Source of the DNA: Frankiales bacterium
Lineage (GTDB): Bacteria; Actinomycetota; Actinomycetes; JAFAQI01
Assembly: GCA_025980465.1 (NCBI GenBank)
Contig: JAICXJ010000028.1
Span: 1 to 41,614 of the forward strand
Length of the DNA stretch: 41,614 nt
Direction of reading: 5' to 3'
Shown piece by piece: positions 29,784 through 38,000 of this stretch. Each line of letters begins with the position of its first letter. Position 1 is the stretch's first letter. Under the pieces are notes generated by a model that was not told the DNA's origin, ran no database searches, and saw only the letters and a list, made by a program, of their open reading frames with translations. Position numbers and translations under genes: made by a program.

Positions 29784-30782
29784 ATGCCAGCGATCACGGT
29801 TCCCGACCTGACCCTTCTCGATCGGGTGCCGGTCCTCGAGCCGGCCACCGCCGCGCCCCGGCCGGTCAAGAGCGTGACGACGGCGCCCACCGGCTTCGAG
29901 GGTGAGGGGTTCCCGGTTCGCCGGGCCTTTGCCGGCGTCGAGCTGGCCGATCTCGACCCGTTCGTGCACATGGACCAGATGGGCGAGGTCGAGTACGCGC
30001 CCGGCGAGCCGAAGGGCACCTCCTGGCATCCTCATCGCGGCTTCGAGACCGTCACCTACATCATTGACGGCACCTTCGAACACCAGGACTCCAACGGCGG
30101 CGGCGGCGTGATCACCAACGGTGACACGCAGTGGATGACCGCCGGCGGCGGCATCCTGCACATCGAGCGACCCCCCGAGGCGCTGGTCGCCAGCGGCGGA
30201 CTGTTCCACGGGGTCCAGCTCTGGGTGAACCTGCCTCGGGCGCAGAAACTGGTTGCACCGCGCTACCAGGACCTGCGCGCCGGCAACGTCGCGCTCCTCA
30301 CCTCGCCGGACGCGGGAGCGCTCGTCCGGGTGATCGCCGGGGAGCTGGCGGGTCACGCCGGTCCGGGTACGACGTACACCCCGATGACGATGGTCCACGC
30401 AACAGTCGCACCCGGCGCCAGCCTCACCCTGCCGTGGCGGGCCGAGTTCAATGCGCTCGGCTACGTCCTGGCCGGCCGAGGCAGCGTCGGAACCGAGCTG
30501 ATCCCGGTCCAGTCCGGCCAGCTGGCGGTGTTCGGTGAGGGGGGCAGCATCACCGTGGCGGCAGCGGACAACCAGGAGTCCCGCCACCCCTCCGGGCTCG
30601 ACATCCTCCTGCTCGGCGGCCGGCCGATCCGCGAGCCGGTGGCGTGGATGGGACCGTTCGTGATGAACACCAAGTCCGAGGTGCTGCAGGCGTTCGAGGA
30701 CTACCAGTCGGGACGGCTCGGGGTGATCCCCGCCAGCCCACCGGGTCCCCACAGCACGCCCGGCGGTGTCGTCACGAGCTGA
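29784..30782 (+). CDS. Pirin family cupin protein
   Basis: This 332-residue bicupin protein of the pirin family has metal ligands His82 and His84 in WHPHRGFETVTY, His126 and Glu128 in GGGILHIE. These are the four ligands known from human pirin and bacterial YhhW quercetin 2,3-dioxygenase. The second cupin follows (FHGVQLWVNLP, then TLPWRAEFNALGYVLAGRG). It is longer than the 230-300 residues of most bacterial pirins, with a C-terminal extension after the GGRPIREPVAWMGPFVMNT segment. A GGAGG ribosome binding site lies 7 nt before the ATG. Pirins are often induced by oxidative or electrophile stress, which fits the MarR-like site upstream. Confidence 0.9.
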   Translation: MPAITVPDLTLLDRVPVLEPATAAPRPVKSVTTAPTGFEGEGFPVRRAFAGVELADLDPFVHMDQMGEVEYAPGEPKGTSWHPHRGFETVTYIIDGTFEHQDSNGGGGVITNGDTQWMTAGGGILHIERPPEALVASGGLFHGVQLWVNLPRAQKLVAPRYQDLRAGNVALLTSPDAGALVRVIAGELAGHAGPGTTYTPMTMVHATVAPGASLTLPWRAEFNALGYVLAGRGSVGTELIPVQSGQLAVFGEGGSITVAAADNQESRHPSGLDILLLGGRPIREPVAWMGPFVMNTKSEVLQAFEDYQSGRLGVIPASPPGPHSTPGGVVTS

Positions 30783-30831
30783 TCCAGGCGGATCAGAGCG
30801 ATCCCGCCGCGCCCGGCCCTACGATTCTGCG

Positions 30832-31938
30832 ATGGCCACGCTGCGGCTTCCCTACGGGCCAGATGTCGCGATCGGGCTCCCCTCGGCCGCCACGACCGCC
30901 AAGGCGGCCGGAAATCTCTACGAGTGGATCTCGAACCGGTCGCTCGCCGACCTCACTCCGCTGCCGTCGGAGGTACTCCACGAGGCGCCGCAGACGACCG
31001 TGTGCCGCTATCACCCGCGCGGATCGCAGCCCTCGTCCGCTCCCGCGGTGCTGCTGGTGCCGCCGCTGGCCGCCCCGGCCAGCTGTTTCGACCTGCGTCG
31101 CGGCTGCAGCGTCGCCGAGCACTTCGTGGGTCGCGGTCATCCGACCTACCTGGTCGACTACGGCCCGATCGCATTCTCCGACCGCCGGCTCGGGCTCGAG
31201 CATTGGGTCGACACGGTCCTCCCCGACGCCATCGACGTCGCGTCCCGCGACATCCACGCTGCGGTGCACATCGTCGCGTGGTGCCTGGGTGGCATCATGT
31301 CGCTGCTGGCGCAGGCCGCCCGCCCGGACCTTCCGATCGCCTCGATCACCGCGATCGCGAGCCCGTTCGACGTCGCCCAGGTGCCCCTCATCGCGCCGCT
31401 GCGGCCGATCGCGATCCGCACCGGAGGGCGGCTCGGCACCATCATCTACCGCGCTCTCGGCGGGGCACCGGCGCCGCTGGTCAAGCGCGCGTTCCAACTC
31501 TCAAGCGTCGACAAGTACGTCACGAAACCGTTGGCGATCCTCACCCATCTCGACGATCGTGACTTCCTGGCCCAGATCGAGGCCGTCGACGCCTTCACCG
31601 CCCGCATGTACGCCTACCCCGGGCGAACCTTCGGCCAGCTCTATCACCGCTTCATGCGGACGAACGACCTGGCAGACGGCAGCATCGAGCTCGGCGGCCG
31701 GCTGATCTCGCTCGCCGACGTGTCAGTGCCGGTGCTGGTGATCGCCGGTCGCGACGACGTGATCGCGCCGGTCGGCGCGGTCCATCACCTCGCCGATCTG
31801 CTTCCCGGATCGCCCGACGTCGTCGTCGACACCGCCCCTGGCGGCCACCTCGGCGTGCTTGCCGGGCGAAAAGCACGCACCACCACCTGGCAGATGATCG
31901 ACCACTTCCTCGCCGACCAGGTCAGCACCGCGGCATAG
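30832..31938 (+). CDS. PhaC-like alpha/beta-hydrolase with Cys nucleophile
   Basis: This 368-residue alpha/beta-hydrolase resembles class III polyhydroxyalkanoate synthases. The putative lipase-like box is AWCLGG, with the nucleophile Cys151; the first Gly of the usual G-x-C-x-G is Ala. An Asp at 308/309 (AGRDDVIAP) and His339 (GGHLG) complete the triad. VLLVPPLAAPASCFDLRRGCSVAEHFVGRGHPTYLVDYG shows the class III N-terminal lid region. No PhaE partner, phasin or other pha gene lies nearby, so polymer synthesis is not supported by context, and an acyltransferase or hydrolase role is possible. ATG is at 30832. It is followed by the MmcQ/YjbR gene after 13 nt. Confidence 0.8.
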   Translation: MATLRLPYGPDVAIGLPSAATTAKAAGNLYEWISNRSLADLTPLPSEVLHEAPQTTVCRYHPRGSQPSSAPAVLLVPPLAAPASCFDLRRGCSVAEHFVGRGHPTYLVDYGPIAFSDRRLGLEHWVDTVLPDAIDVASRDIHAAVHIVAWCLGGIMSLLAQAARPDLPIASITAIASPFDVAQVPLIAPLRPIAIRTGGRLGTIIYRALGGAPAPLVKRAFQLSSVDKYVTKPLAILTHLDDRDFLAQIEAVDAFTARMYAYPGRTFGQLYHRFMRTNDLADGSIELGGRLISLADVSVPVLVIAGRDDVIAPVGAVHHLADLLPGSPDVVVDTAPGGHLGVLAGRKARTTTWQMIDHFLADQVSTAA

Positions 31939-31951
31939 GGTGCTGCTCGCC

Positions 31952-32341
31952 ATGGCCACCTTCGACGACGTCCGGCGAATCGCCCTCGCGCTTCCCGACA
32001 CCGCCGAGAGGATCGGCCGTGGCAACCTGCAGTGGAAGGTGCACACGAACCTCTTCGTCTGGGACCGGCCGTTGCGGCAGTCCGATCTCGACGCGCTCGG
32101 CGTCGAGGCTCCGACCGGTGAGATCCTCGGCGCCCGAGTGCCGGACGAGGGAGCGAAGTTCGCGCTGATCGCCGATCGGCCGGACGTGTACTTCACCACG
32201 CCGCACTTCAACGGCTACCCGGCAATCCTGGTGCGGCTCGACGTCATCGGCATCGACGACCTCGAGGAGCTCATCGTCGAGGCCTGGCTGCTCCGCGCGC
32301 CCAAGAAGCTGGCGGCTCGCTATCTCGCCGACCACGCCTAG
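31952..32341 (+). CDS. MmcQ/YjbR family protein
   Basis: This protein of about 129 residues is of the MmcQ/YjbR (CyaY-like fold) family. It has FDDVRRIALALPDTAER at the start, the motif KFALIADRPDVYFTTPHFNGYPAILVRL in the centre, and ends with a helix ELIVEAWLLRAPKKLA. This is a typical single-domain small protein, often labelled a DNA-binding protein from structural similarity, with no proven activity. The ATG at 31952 with GGGTG about 9 nt ahead is preferred to a GTG at 31940. It probably shares an operon with the PhaC-like gene. It is convergent with the carbonic anhydrase gene. Confidence 0.87.
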   Translation: MATFDDVRRIALALPDTAERIGRGNLQWKVHTNLFVWDRPLRQSDLDALGVEAPTGEILGARVPDEGAKFALIADRPDVYFTTPHFNGYPAILVRLDVIGIDDLEELIVEAWLLRAPKKLAARYLADHA

Positions 32342-32369
32342 GCAGCACGCCCGTCAGCAGGGGCCGCCT

Positions 32370-32855
32370 TTAGACCTCGCGCAGCCGCCCGGTTGCCACC
32401 TCGGCCACGAACCCACGGACGTTGTCGGTGTCGGCGAGGAACGGCGAGCTCCGCACCGCTGCCACCGAGGCCCGGATGTCCGCCTCGAGGTCGGTCAGCG
32501 ACTTCGACGGCCAGGGCGGCGTCGTACCTGTCTCGGCCTCGATCCGCTTCTTGAAGGTGTCGTCGTCGAAGCCCAGCAAGCCGCATTCGCTGTGGTGGAT
32601 GACCACGATCTCGCGGGTGCCGAGCAGGCGCTGGCTGATCGCGAGCGATCGGATCACGTCGTCGGTCACGACGCCACCGGCGTTGCGCAGCACGTGGGCC
32701 TCGCCGATCTGCAGGCCCAGCAGCCGGTAGATGTCGAGACGTGCGTCCATGCACGCCACGATCGCTACCCGCTTGCTCGGCGCGGCGGTGGCAAGGCCGG
32801 TGAACCCCTCGGCGTAGCGCACGTTGTTGTCGAGCAGCTCGTCAATGATGGACAT
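32370..32855 (-). CDS. Beta-class carbonic anhydrase
   Basis: This 161-residue zinc enzyme interconverts CO2 and bicarbonate in the cytoplasm. It has the beta-class ligands Cys35, His88 and Cys91 and the Asp37-Arg39 dyad (ACMDARLD, VIHHSECG). It is close in length and sequence to the mycobacterial Rv1284 type: NNVRYAEGF near the start, HVLRNAGGVVTDDVIRSLAIS in the centre, and an EVATGRL end. This group lacks the bicarbonate-inhibition extension of plant types. The ATG at 32855 is preceded by GAAGAGAA. It diverges from an unknown gene. It probably supplies bicarbonate for carboxylases; no carboxylase is in the window. Confidence 0.93.
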   Translation of the reverse strand: MSIIDELLDNNVRYAEGFTGLATAAPSKRVAIVACMDARLDIYRLLGLQIGEAHVLRNAGGVVTDDVIRSLAISQRLLGTREIVVIHHSECGLLGFDDDTFKKRIEAETGTTPPWPSKSLTDLEADIRASVAAVRSSPFLADTDNVRGFVAEVATGRLREV

Positions 32856-32993
32856 GCGGTTCTCTTCCGGCCGGGCGGCACTGGGACCTCGCGACGCTAG
32901 CGCGGCCGGTCGAGATCCGTGCGGGTCTGGTGCAATTCCGGATGGTGCGGTAGGACAGGCTCAGCAGGATCGGCGCACCGGTGCGAGGTGTCC

Positions 32994-33695
32994 ATGCGAG
33001 TTCCGTCAGCGATGCCGGTGTTGATGCGGGGAAAGCATCGCAAGCCGCGACACGGCGCCTGTCTGATGGAGTACGTCTCGGTGCTGGCCGGGGAAGCCTT
33101 CAGCGATGCGCCGCGATGCACCGATCCCACCCTGGCGGCGATCGCACGCGCCGTGAACGACTACAGCGGGGACGCCAAGCGGCAGCGGCTGGGGCTGTTG
33201 GCCAGTGATCTCACCACCAAGGGCCGGCTGGAGTTGACGCAGCGCCACGACCTCGCCCGCCGCTGCCTGCTCACCGCCATCCCGTACTCGGTGGGTGACC
33301 GGCGCCGGGTGCTGGTGGTCGGCCTGCTCGGGCTCGAACGGGCGGCGTCCGGCGACACCAAGGGGTTCTGCTCCGACGCGGTGAGCCTGGACAGCGAGTT
33401 CGCGCTGCTGGGATGCGAGACCGCCGTCCGGCAAGCAATTGAACGGCTCGAGACGCTGCCGGTGAGCCTCGACCAGCACCGCGACCGTGGGCTCGGGGCT
33501 GCGATCGAGCTCGCCGTCGCCACCATCGCCGAGGAGGCGCCTGACCCCGACGACGTCCTCTACGACCTGCTAGTGGCGTGCCTTGACCAGCACGGTGGCA
33601 GTCGCGCGGGGACCCCGGCCCGCCGTACTCGTGGCCGCGACCGTGACGGTGTCGGTGCCCACCGGCGCCTTGCTGAACGACACGCTGAGCGTTGA
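32994..33695 (+). CDS. Conserved actinobacterial hypothetical protein, C-terminus runs into antisense gene
   Basis: This protein of about 233 residues is not from a family with a known function. The first part carries a block seen in many actinobacterial proteins: PRHGACLMEYVSVLAGEAFSD, then PRCTDPTLAAIARAVND, followed by a helical region with Cys residues (DLARRCLLTAIPYSVGD). I prefer the ATG at 32994 (GAGGTG ahead) to an earlier frame opening. The last 40 or so residues are basic, lack the earlier helical pattern, and overlap 126 nt of the opposite SpoIID gene's coding end. The original stop may have been lost, so this tail is probably not part of the ancestral protein. Similar proteins often occur near mobile or regulatory regions, so no role can be given. 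Confidence 0.6.
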   Translation: MRVPSAMPVLMRGKHRKPRHGACLMEYVSVLAGEAFSDAPRCTDPTLAAIARAVNDYSGDAKRQRLGLLASDLTTKGRLELTQRHDLARRCLLTAIPYSVGDRRRVLVVGLLGLERAASGDTKGFCSDAVSLDSEFALLGCETAVRQAIERLETLPVSLDQHRDRGLGAAIELAVATIAEEAPDPDDVLYDLLVACLDQHGGSRAGTPARRTRGRDRDGVGAHRRLAERHAER

Positions 33696-35102
33696 GGCGC
33701 TGACCTTCGTTGACGCTGCGCCGGGGCGGAGGGTGATCCGATAACCGGTGACCGGCGCTGCACCGCGGATCGCCGCCGGTGGTTTCCAGCTCACGGTGAC
33801 GGTGCGGTGGGCGGCCGCCGCGGCCAGGTGAAGCGGCGGACCGGGTGTCGGTGTCGGGCGGAACCAGGGACTGCGAAGCCCGAACGCGAGCTGGAACGTG
33901 CTCCCGGTCATCGAGACCGATCCCCGGGTACCTCGCAGCGCGATCCCAGTGATCCGTCCGCCCCACACGCCGTGACCATCCCGGCCGGTGATGACCAGCG
34001 CCTTCAATGCGCCCACAGCGGGAAACGCCGAGGCGATCGTTGCGGCTGCCAGCGGCGCGGTCCACGCATGCGCCGTGTTCGGTACCGCGCCGTCGTAGGG
34101 ATCCGCCCGCGCCGGCAGGTAGTTGACGCCACCGGACACGGTCCAGCCACCGTCGGCTGAGGAGTACTGGGCCAGGATCGGCGCGCCGGTGGAGTCGACC
34201 ACCACTTCACCGGCGGTGGCCTGGATCGCCGAGTCCGACCGCGGCGATTCGGATCCGACCCCGCCGTATCCCTGATCACGGGTATCTCCGAACAGGTCGA
34301 ACCAGCTGGCCTTCGGATGCTGGATCCCGCGAAGGGCGTAGGTGCGGGCAGCCACCGCCTGGGCCTGAAGTGCGGCCGCGGACCAGCTGGCCGGCATCTC
34401 CGACGGTACGACGGAGCGAAGGTAGTCCTCGAGATTCACCAGGTTGACCGCCTCGGCCCGGCCCGAGGAGATCTCAGCCTCCACCACGCCGCGGTAGTTG
34501 ATCGTCTGGGTGGCGTTCCCGCTTCCCGGCTCGACGACCGGCACCACCGAGTCGGTGTCGGAGATGACCACGGGCGCGGCGAGCTGCCGGGTCACGGCAT
34601 GCCAGCCCGACCCCCACCGGCCCTGCAAGGTCAGCGTCGTGCTCACCGGCTTCAGCCGCCACTCGGTGATCGGCTGCGCGTGGGGCGATGCGGTCGGCAA
34701 TACCGAGGGCGTGCCGGCAGCGGGCGTCACGGAGAGCCCGGCCGCGGGCGCAACCGCGACGTACCCGGTCGACGACGCGGCCGCCGCGGTGAGCAGGATC
34801 CGCACCATCTGGGTCGTCGGCTTCGTCGCCAGCGTGGTGTGGGGGTAGTAGAAGTGCAGGATCTGGTTCGCCGAGAGGTTCGCCATCTTGGCGGCGCCGT
34901 AAGCGCCCCACTGCGACATGCCGTGGCCGTGGCCGAAGCCACGACCGTGGAGGGTGAAGACACCTCCCGGCGGCACCCGGTAGACCTCGCCCGCGACCGC
35001 CGCCGAGCTGTGCGCCGGCATGGCGAGCCCGGCGAGCGCAACGGTGCCCGCCGCGCCTAGCACGGCCGCCCGCTGCGACCACGGTCGCGTCACATTCGTC
35101 AC
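33570..35102 (-). CDS. SpoIID/LytB-domain secreted protein with fibronectin-type III end
   Basis: This 510-residue exported protein has an N-terminal signal peptide (residues about 1-35, ending MPAHSSAA). The first domain includes the actinobacterial signature GRGFGHGHGMSQWGAYGAA (53-71). A SpoIID core follows, with VVPSEMPASWSAAALQAQAVAARTYAL and SSADGGW. The C-terminal 100 residues form a fibronectin-III-like domain (VTVSWKPPAA...VTGYRITLRPG). SpoIID proteins are lytic transglycosylases on denuded peptidoglycan; the LytB/amidase-enhancer branch in actinobacteria is assumed to remodel peptidoglycan. The gene is divergent from an LCP gene, with a 152-nt shared regulatory region. Confidence 0.87.
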   Translation of the reverse strand: MTNVTRPWSQRAAVLGAAGTVALAGLAMPAHSSAAVAGEVYRVPPGGVFTLHGRGFGHGHGMSQWGAYGAAKMANLSANQILHFYYPHTTLATKPTTQMVRILLTAAAASSTGYVAVAPAAGLSVTPAAGTPSVLPTASPHAQPITEWRLKPVSTTLTLQGRWGSGWHAVTRQLAAPVVISDTDSVVPVVEPGSGNATQTINYRGVVEAEISSGRAEAVNLVNLEDYLRSVVPSEMPASWSAAALQAQAVAARTYALRGIQHPKASWFDLFGDTRDQGYGGVGSESPRSDSAIQATAGEVVVDSTGAPILAQYSSADGGWTVSGGVNYLPARADPYDGAVPNTAHAWTAPLAAATIASAFPAVGALKALVITGRDGHGVWGGRITGIALRGTRGSVSMTGSTFQLAFGLRSPWFRPTPTPGPPLHLAAAAAHRTVTVSWKPPAAIRGAAPVTGYRITLRPGAASTKVSASTLSVSFSKAPVGTDTVTVAATSTAGRGPRATATVLVKARH

Positions 35103-35147
35103 AGTGGTTTCAGGGTAAGTGACCTCACGCGGCTGCGCCCGGACATC

Positions 35148-35194
35148 GCGACCAACCGATGGTCGCTGCGTGATGTCTCAGGTGCATCTCAGGT
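35148..35194. promoter_or_regulatory. Inverted and direct repeats in the SpoIID-LCP promoter region
   Basis: GCGACC-N7-GGTCGC (35148-35166) is a perfect inverted repeat. TCTCAGGT occurs twice at 35176-35183 and 35187-35194, with an 11-bp period, one helical turn. Direct repeats with this spacing are typical of OmpR/PhoB-type response-regulator sites. A TATCAT-like element follows at about 35204. These lie between the divergent SpoIID and LCP genes. Confidence 0.5.
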
Positions 35195-35254
35195 CCCGAC
35201 ACATATCATCGACGCTCAGCGTGGCGCCACCGGGCGCCGCTAAGGAGCCCTTCC

Positions 35255-36862
35255 GTGAGCACGCCTCCGACGTCGGGGGGCACACCGCCTCCGGCGTCGG
35301 CGGGTAGCGAACCGTCGCCGTCCGACGCGGCGCTGCCTCCTGGCACAGTTCTGCCGCACCGGCGCCGGTGGTGGGTGTCGACCCTCAAGTGGGTGTCGAT
35401 CACGCTGGTGAGCATCTTGGTACTGGGCACCGGATTGGTCGTCGCGGACTACTTCTACATCAAGAGCAAGCTGACCACCGATCCGTACGCCACTCCGGCC
35501 GGCACGGTGCGGCCGAAGAAGCTGGTCACCAAAGCTGAGAACTTCGTCCTCATCGGCTCGGACACCCGGGCCGGCGCCAGCGGCAAGGGGACCGGCGGTT
35601 CGAAGATCGGTGGTGCCCGATCCGACACGACGATCATCCTGCACATCTCGGCGCACGGATCCGGCGCCACGATGATCAGCATCCCGCGCGACTCATGGGT
35701 GCAGATCCCCTCGTGCGTCATCGGGCCGCACAACCAGCTGTCGGCGCCACAGCTGAACAAGTTCAATGCGGCGTTCTCGATCGGTGCGACCTACAACAAC
35801 AGGTACGCCGCGAGCTGCACGGTCCACACGATCGAGACACTCACCCACATCCACGTCGACCACTACGCCGTGATCGACTTCGCCGGCTTCGAGCACATGG
35901 TCGAGGCGCTCGGCGGGGTGAAGATGTGCGTCGCGAGGCCGCTGTACGACCCGATCGTGCACGACGCCTCGGGCTATCACGGCAGCGGGCTGAACCTCCC
36001 CGCGGGCAAGAGCGTCGCGATCAACGGACCACAGGCCCTCGCCCTGATGCGGGCGCGCTACGCCCTCGACGGCGGCGGTGACCTGCCACGGATCAAGCGC
36101 CAGCAGGAGTTCGTCGCCGCGATGATCCGCAAGGCCACCGGCACCAGCCTGCTGGTCAACCCGTTCAAGCTGCAGCACTTCCTGGTGTCCGCAGCGGAGT
36201 CGATCACGACCGACGGCATCGGGCTCGGCACGATGCACAAGCTCGCCAACGCGCTTCACAGCGCCGGCGCGGGCAAGGTCCGGTTGCTGACGGTCCCCAA
36301 CGTGCTGTCCGCCCCGGGACTGCCCTATGGCGATGTGCTGTGGGATCCGAGCAAGGCACCGTCGCTGTGGGCCGCCATCCGCGACGACACCGCGATCCCC
36401 GGCACCACGCCGACGCCATCAGCCACGACCTCCGCCACCCCGAGTGCCACCCCGAGTGGCCCCCGGCTGATCGTCGCCCCGAACGGGATCACGGTGAACG
36501 TGCTCAATGGCACGGCCCAGCAAGGACTCGCCCACACCGTCGCGACCCAGCTGTCCGCCGCAGGGTTCCACATCGGCACGATCGGCGATGCGGCGAACCA
36601 GAACTACACGACCACCCAGGTCGAGTACGGCCCATCCAAGGTGCAGTCGTCCCAGACGACTCAGGCCGCGCTGCCCGGCTCGGTCCGGACGGCCGATTCG
36701 GCCGCCGGATCCAGCATCACCGTGATCGTGGGCACGGACTTCACCAAGGTTGTGCCGGTGACCTTGTCGACCTCCACACCCACCACGGGGGGCACCCCCA
36801 CCTCATCGCCGTCACCGACGATCTCGTCGATCTCGGCGGCGAAACCGGGGTGTCTGAGCTAG
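35255..36862 (+). CDS. LytR-CpsA-Psr (LCP) family protein, copy 1
   Basis: This 535-residue protein has a short cytoplasmic start rich in Pro and Ser, one membrane helix (about 43-65) and a large extracellular LCP domain. The polyprenyl-phosphate-binding elements are visible: GSDTRAG (101-107), RSDT (122-125) and SIPRDS (142-147), followed by NAAFSIG and HVDHYAVIDFAGF. A Ser/Thr/Pro-rich linker precedes a C-terminal LytR_C domain (VNVLNGTAQQGLA...QVEYGPSK). LCP enzymes transfer glycopolymers such as arabinogalactan or teichoic-acid-type chains from a lipid carrier to peptidoglycan. The GTG at 35255 follows AAGGAG at good spacing. It converges with the glycosyltransferase gene. Confidence 0.93.
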   Translation: MSTPPTSGGTPPPASAGSEPSPSDAALPPGTVLPHRRRWWVSTLKWVSITLVSILVLGTGLVVADYFYIKSKLTTDPYATPAGTVRPKKLVTKAENFVLIGSDTRAGASGKGTGGSKIGGARSDTTIILHISAHGSGATMISIPRDSWVQIPSCVIGPHNQLSAPQLNKFNAAFSIGATYNNRYAASCTVHTIETLTHIHVDHYAVIDFAGFEHMVEALGGVKMCVARPLYDPIVHDASGYHGSGLNLPAGKSVAINGPQALALMRARYALDGGGDLPRIKRQQEFVAAMIRKATGTSLLVNPFKLQHFLVSAAESITTDGIGLGTMHKLANALHSAGAGKVRLLTVPNVLSAPGLPYGDVLWDPSKAPSLWAAIRDDTAIPGTTPTPSATTSATPSATPSGPRLIVAPNGITVNVLNGTAQQGLAHTVATQLSAAGFHIGTIGDAANQNYTTTQVEYGPSKVQSSQTTQAALPGSVRTADSAAGSSITVIVGTDFTKVVPVTLSTSTPTTGGTPTSSPSPTISSISAAKPGCLS

Positions 36863-36876
36863 CCGGTATTTGACTG

Positions 36877-37866
36877 CTAATCGAGCGTGGAGGGCAGCGA
36901 GGACAGGAAGCCGGCCCCCCATGACATGTGCATCGTGGCGAGGACCACGGGTAGAGCTAGTCGAGCCCGCCAGGGTAGTCCGACGCCGACGAGGATCGAG
37001 CCGGTCAGGACGAGGAGCAGGTAGCCGAGCGGCAACGCCAGCCCGGCGATCGCCAGCGGAGTCGACACGACGAGGCCCACTACCCCGGCCAGCAGGCCGG
37101 CCAGCACCCCCAGCAATGCCAGCGGCGGCGCGAGATAGCGAAGGCTGATCGATCCCGGATGAGTGCGCATCACATGACGGCGCCAGCGGCCGTAATGGAA
37201 GTACTGCCGGGCGAGAGCGGTCAGCGAGCTGCGAGGCCGGTACGACACCGACAGCGACGGGGAGAACCACACCAGACCGCCGGTACTGCGGATCCGGTAA
37301 TTCATCTCCCAGTCCTGCGCCCGGGCGAAGGTCTCGTCGTACCCACCGACCCGCTCCAGCGCCGCGCGCCGAAACACCCCGAGATAGACGGTGTCCGCCG
37401 GGCCGTCGGTCCCCCCGACGTGGAACGGGGCGTTGCCGACCCCAAGCTTGCTGGTCATCGCAGCGGCGATGGCCTGCTCGGTCTCGGTGACCCCACGCGC
37501 CGACATCAGCCCGCCGACGTTGTCGGCACCGGTGCGCTCGAGCAGCTCGACGGCGCGACTGAGATAGCCCGGCGGGATCGAGGAATGGCCGTCGACCCTC
37601 GCGATGACCGGGAACCGGCTGGTCGCGATCGCGAGATTCAGCCCATTCGGTGTCCGTCCGGTCGGGTTCTTCACGGCCCGGACCCTGGGATCCGCGCACA
37701 GCTCGGCTGCGACCGCGTCGGAATGATCCTTCGACGGACCCAGGGCGAGGACCACCTCGAGCTCGCCCTGGTAGTCCTGATCGAGCACCGACCGGACCGC
37801 GGAGCGCAGGTGGTGCTCCTCGTTCAGCACCGGCAGCACCACCGACACCGCGGGCCAGTCAGTCAT
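36877..37866 (-). CDS. Membrane-bound family 2 glycosyltransferase (ExoA-like)
   Basis: This protein of about 329 residues has a GT-A catalytic domain at the N-terminus (SVVLPVLNEEHHLRSAVRSVLDQDY, then the acceptor region VIARVDGHSSIPPGYL and the ED-like AQDWEMNYRIR motif near residue 210). Three to four C-terminal hydrophobic helices follow (LAPPLALLGVLAGLLAGVVG, PLAIAGLALPLGYLLLVLTG, ALPVVLATMHMSWGAG). This layout fits a sugar-transfer enzyme using a lipid-linked acceptor, like succinoglycan ExoA. The ATG at 37866 begins at the conserved MTDWPAVSVVLP start; a longer open frame upstream is not homologous. Placed between two LCP genes, it probably builds or extends a polymer that LCP proteins attach to the wall. 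Confidence 0.87.
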   Translation of the reverse strand: MTDWPAVSVVLPVLNEEHHLRSAVRSVLDQDYQGELEVVLALGPSKDHSDAVAAELCADPRVRAVKNPTGRTPNGLNLAIATSRFPVIARVDGHSSIPPGYLSRAVELLERTGADNVGGLMSARGVTETEQAIAAAMTSKLGVGNAPFHVGGTDGPADTVYLGVFRRAALERVGGYDETFARAQDWEMNYRIRSTGGLVWFSPSLSVSYRPRSSLTALARQYFHYGRWRRHVMRTHPGSISLRYLAPPLALLGVLAGLLAGVVGLVVSTPLAIAGLALPLGYLLLVLTGSILVGVGLPWRARLALPVVLATMHMSWGAGFLSSLPSTLD

Positions 37867-38000
37867 CGCGCGGCACGCTACCGCGTGGCATCCAGGCCGC
37901 GGGCGAGGAGTGCCCGTAGCATCGGTTCGGGGTCGGTCCGCCCAGTTTTCTCCTGCATTGCAGCGCGATGCACAGACCCGATCGTCGGAGGTTCGGCACG

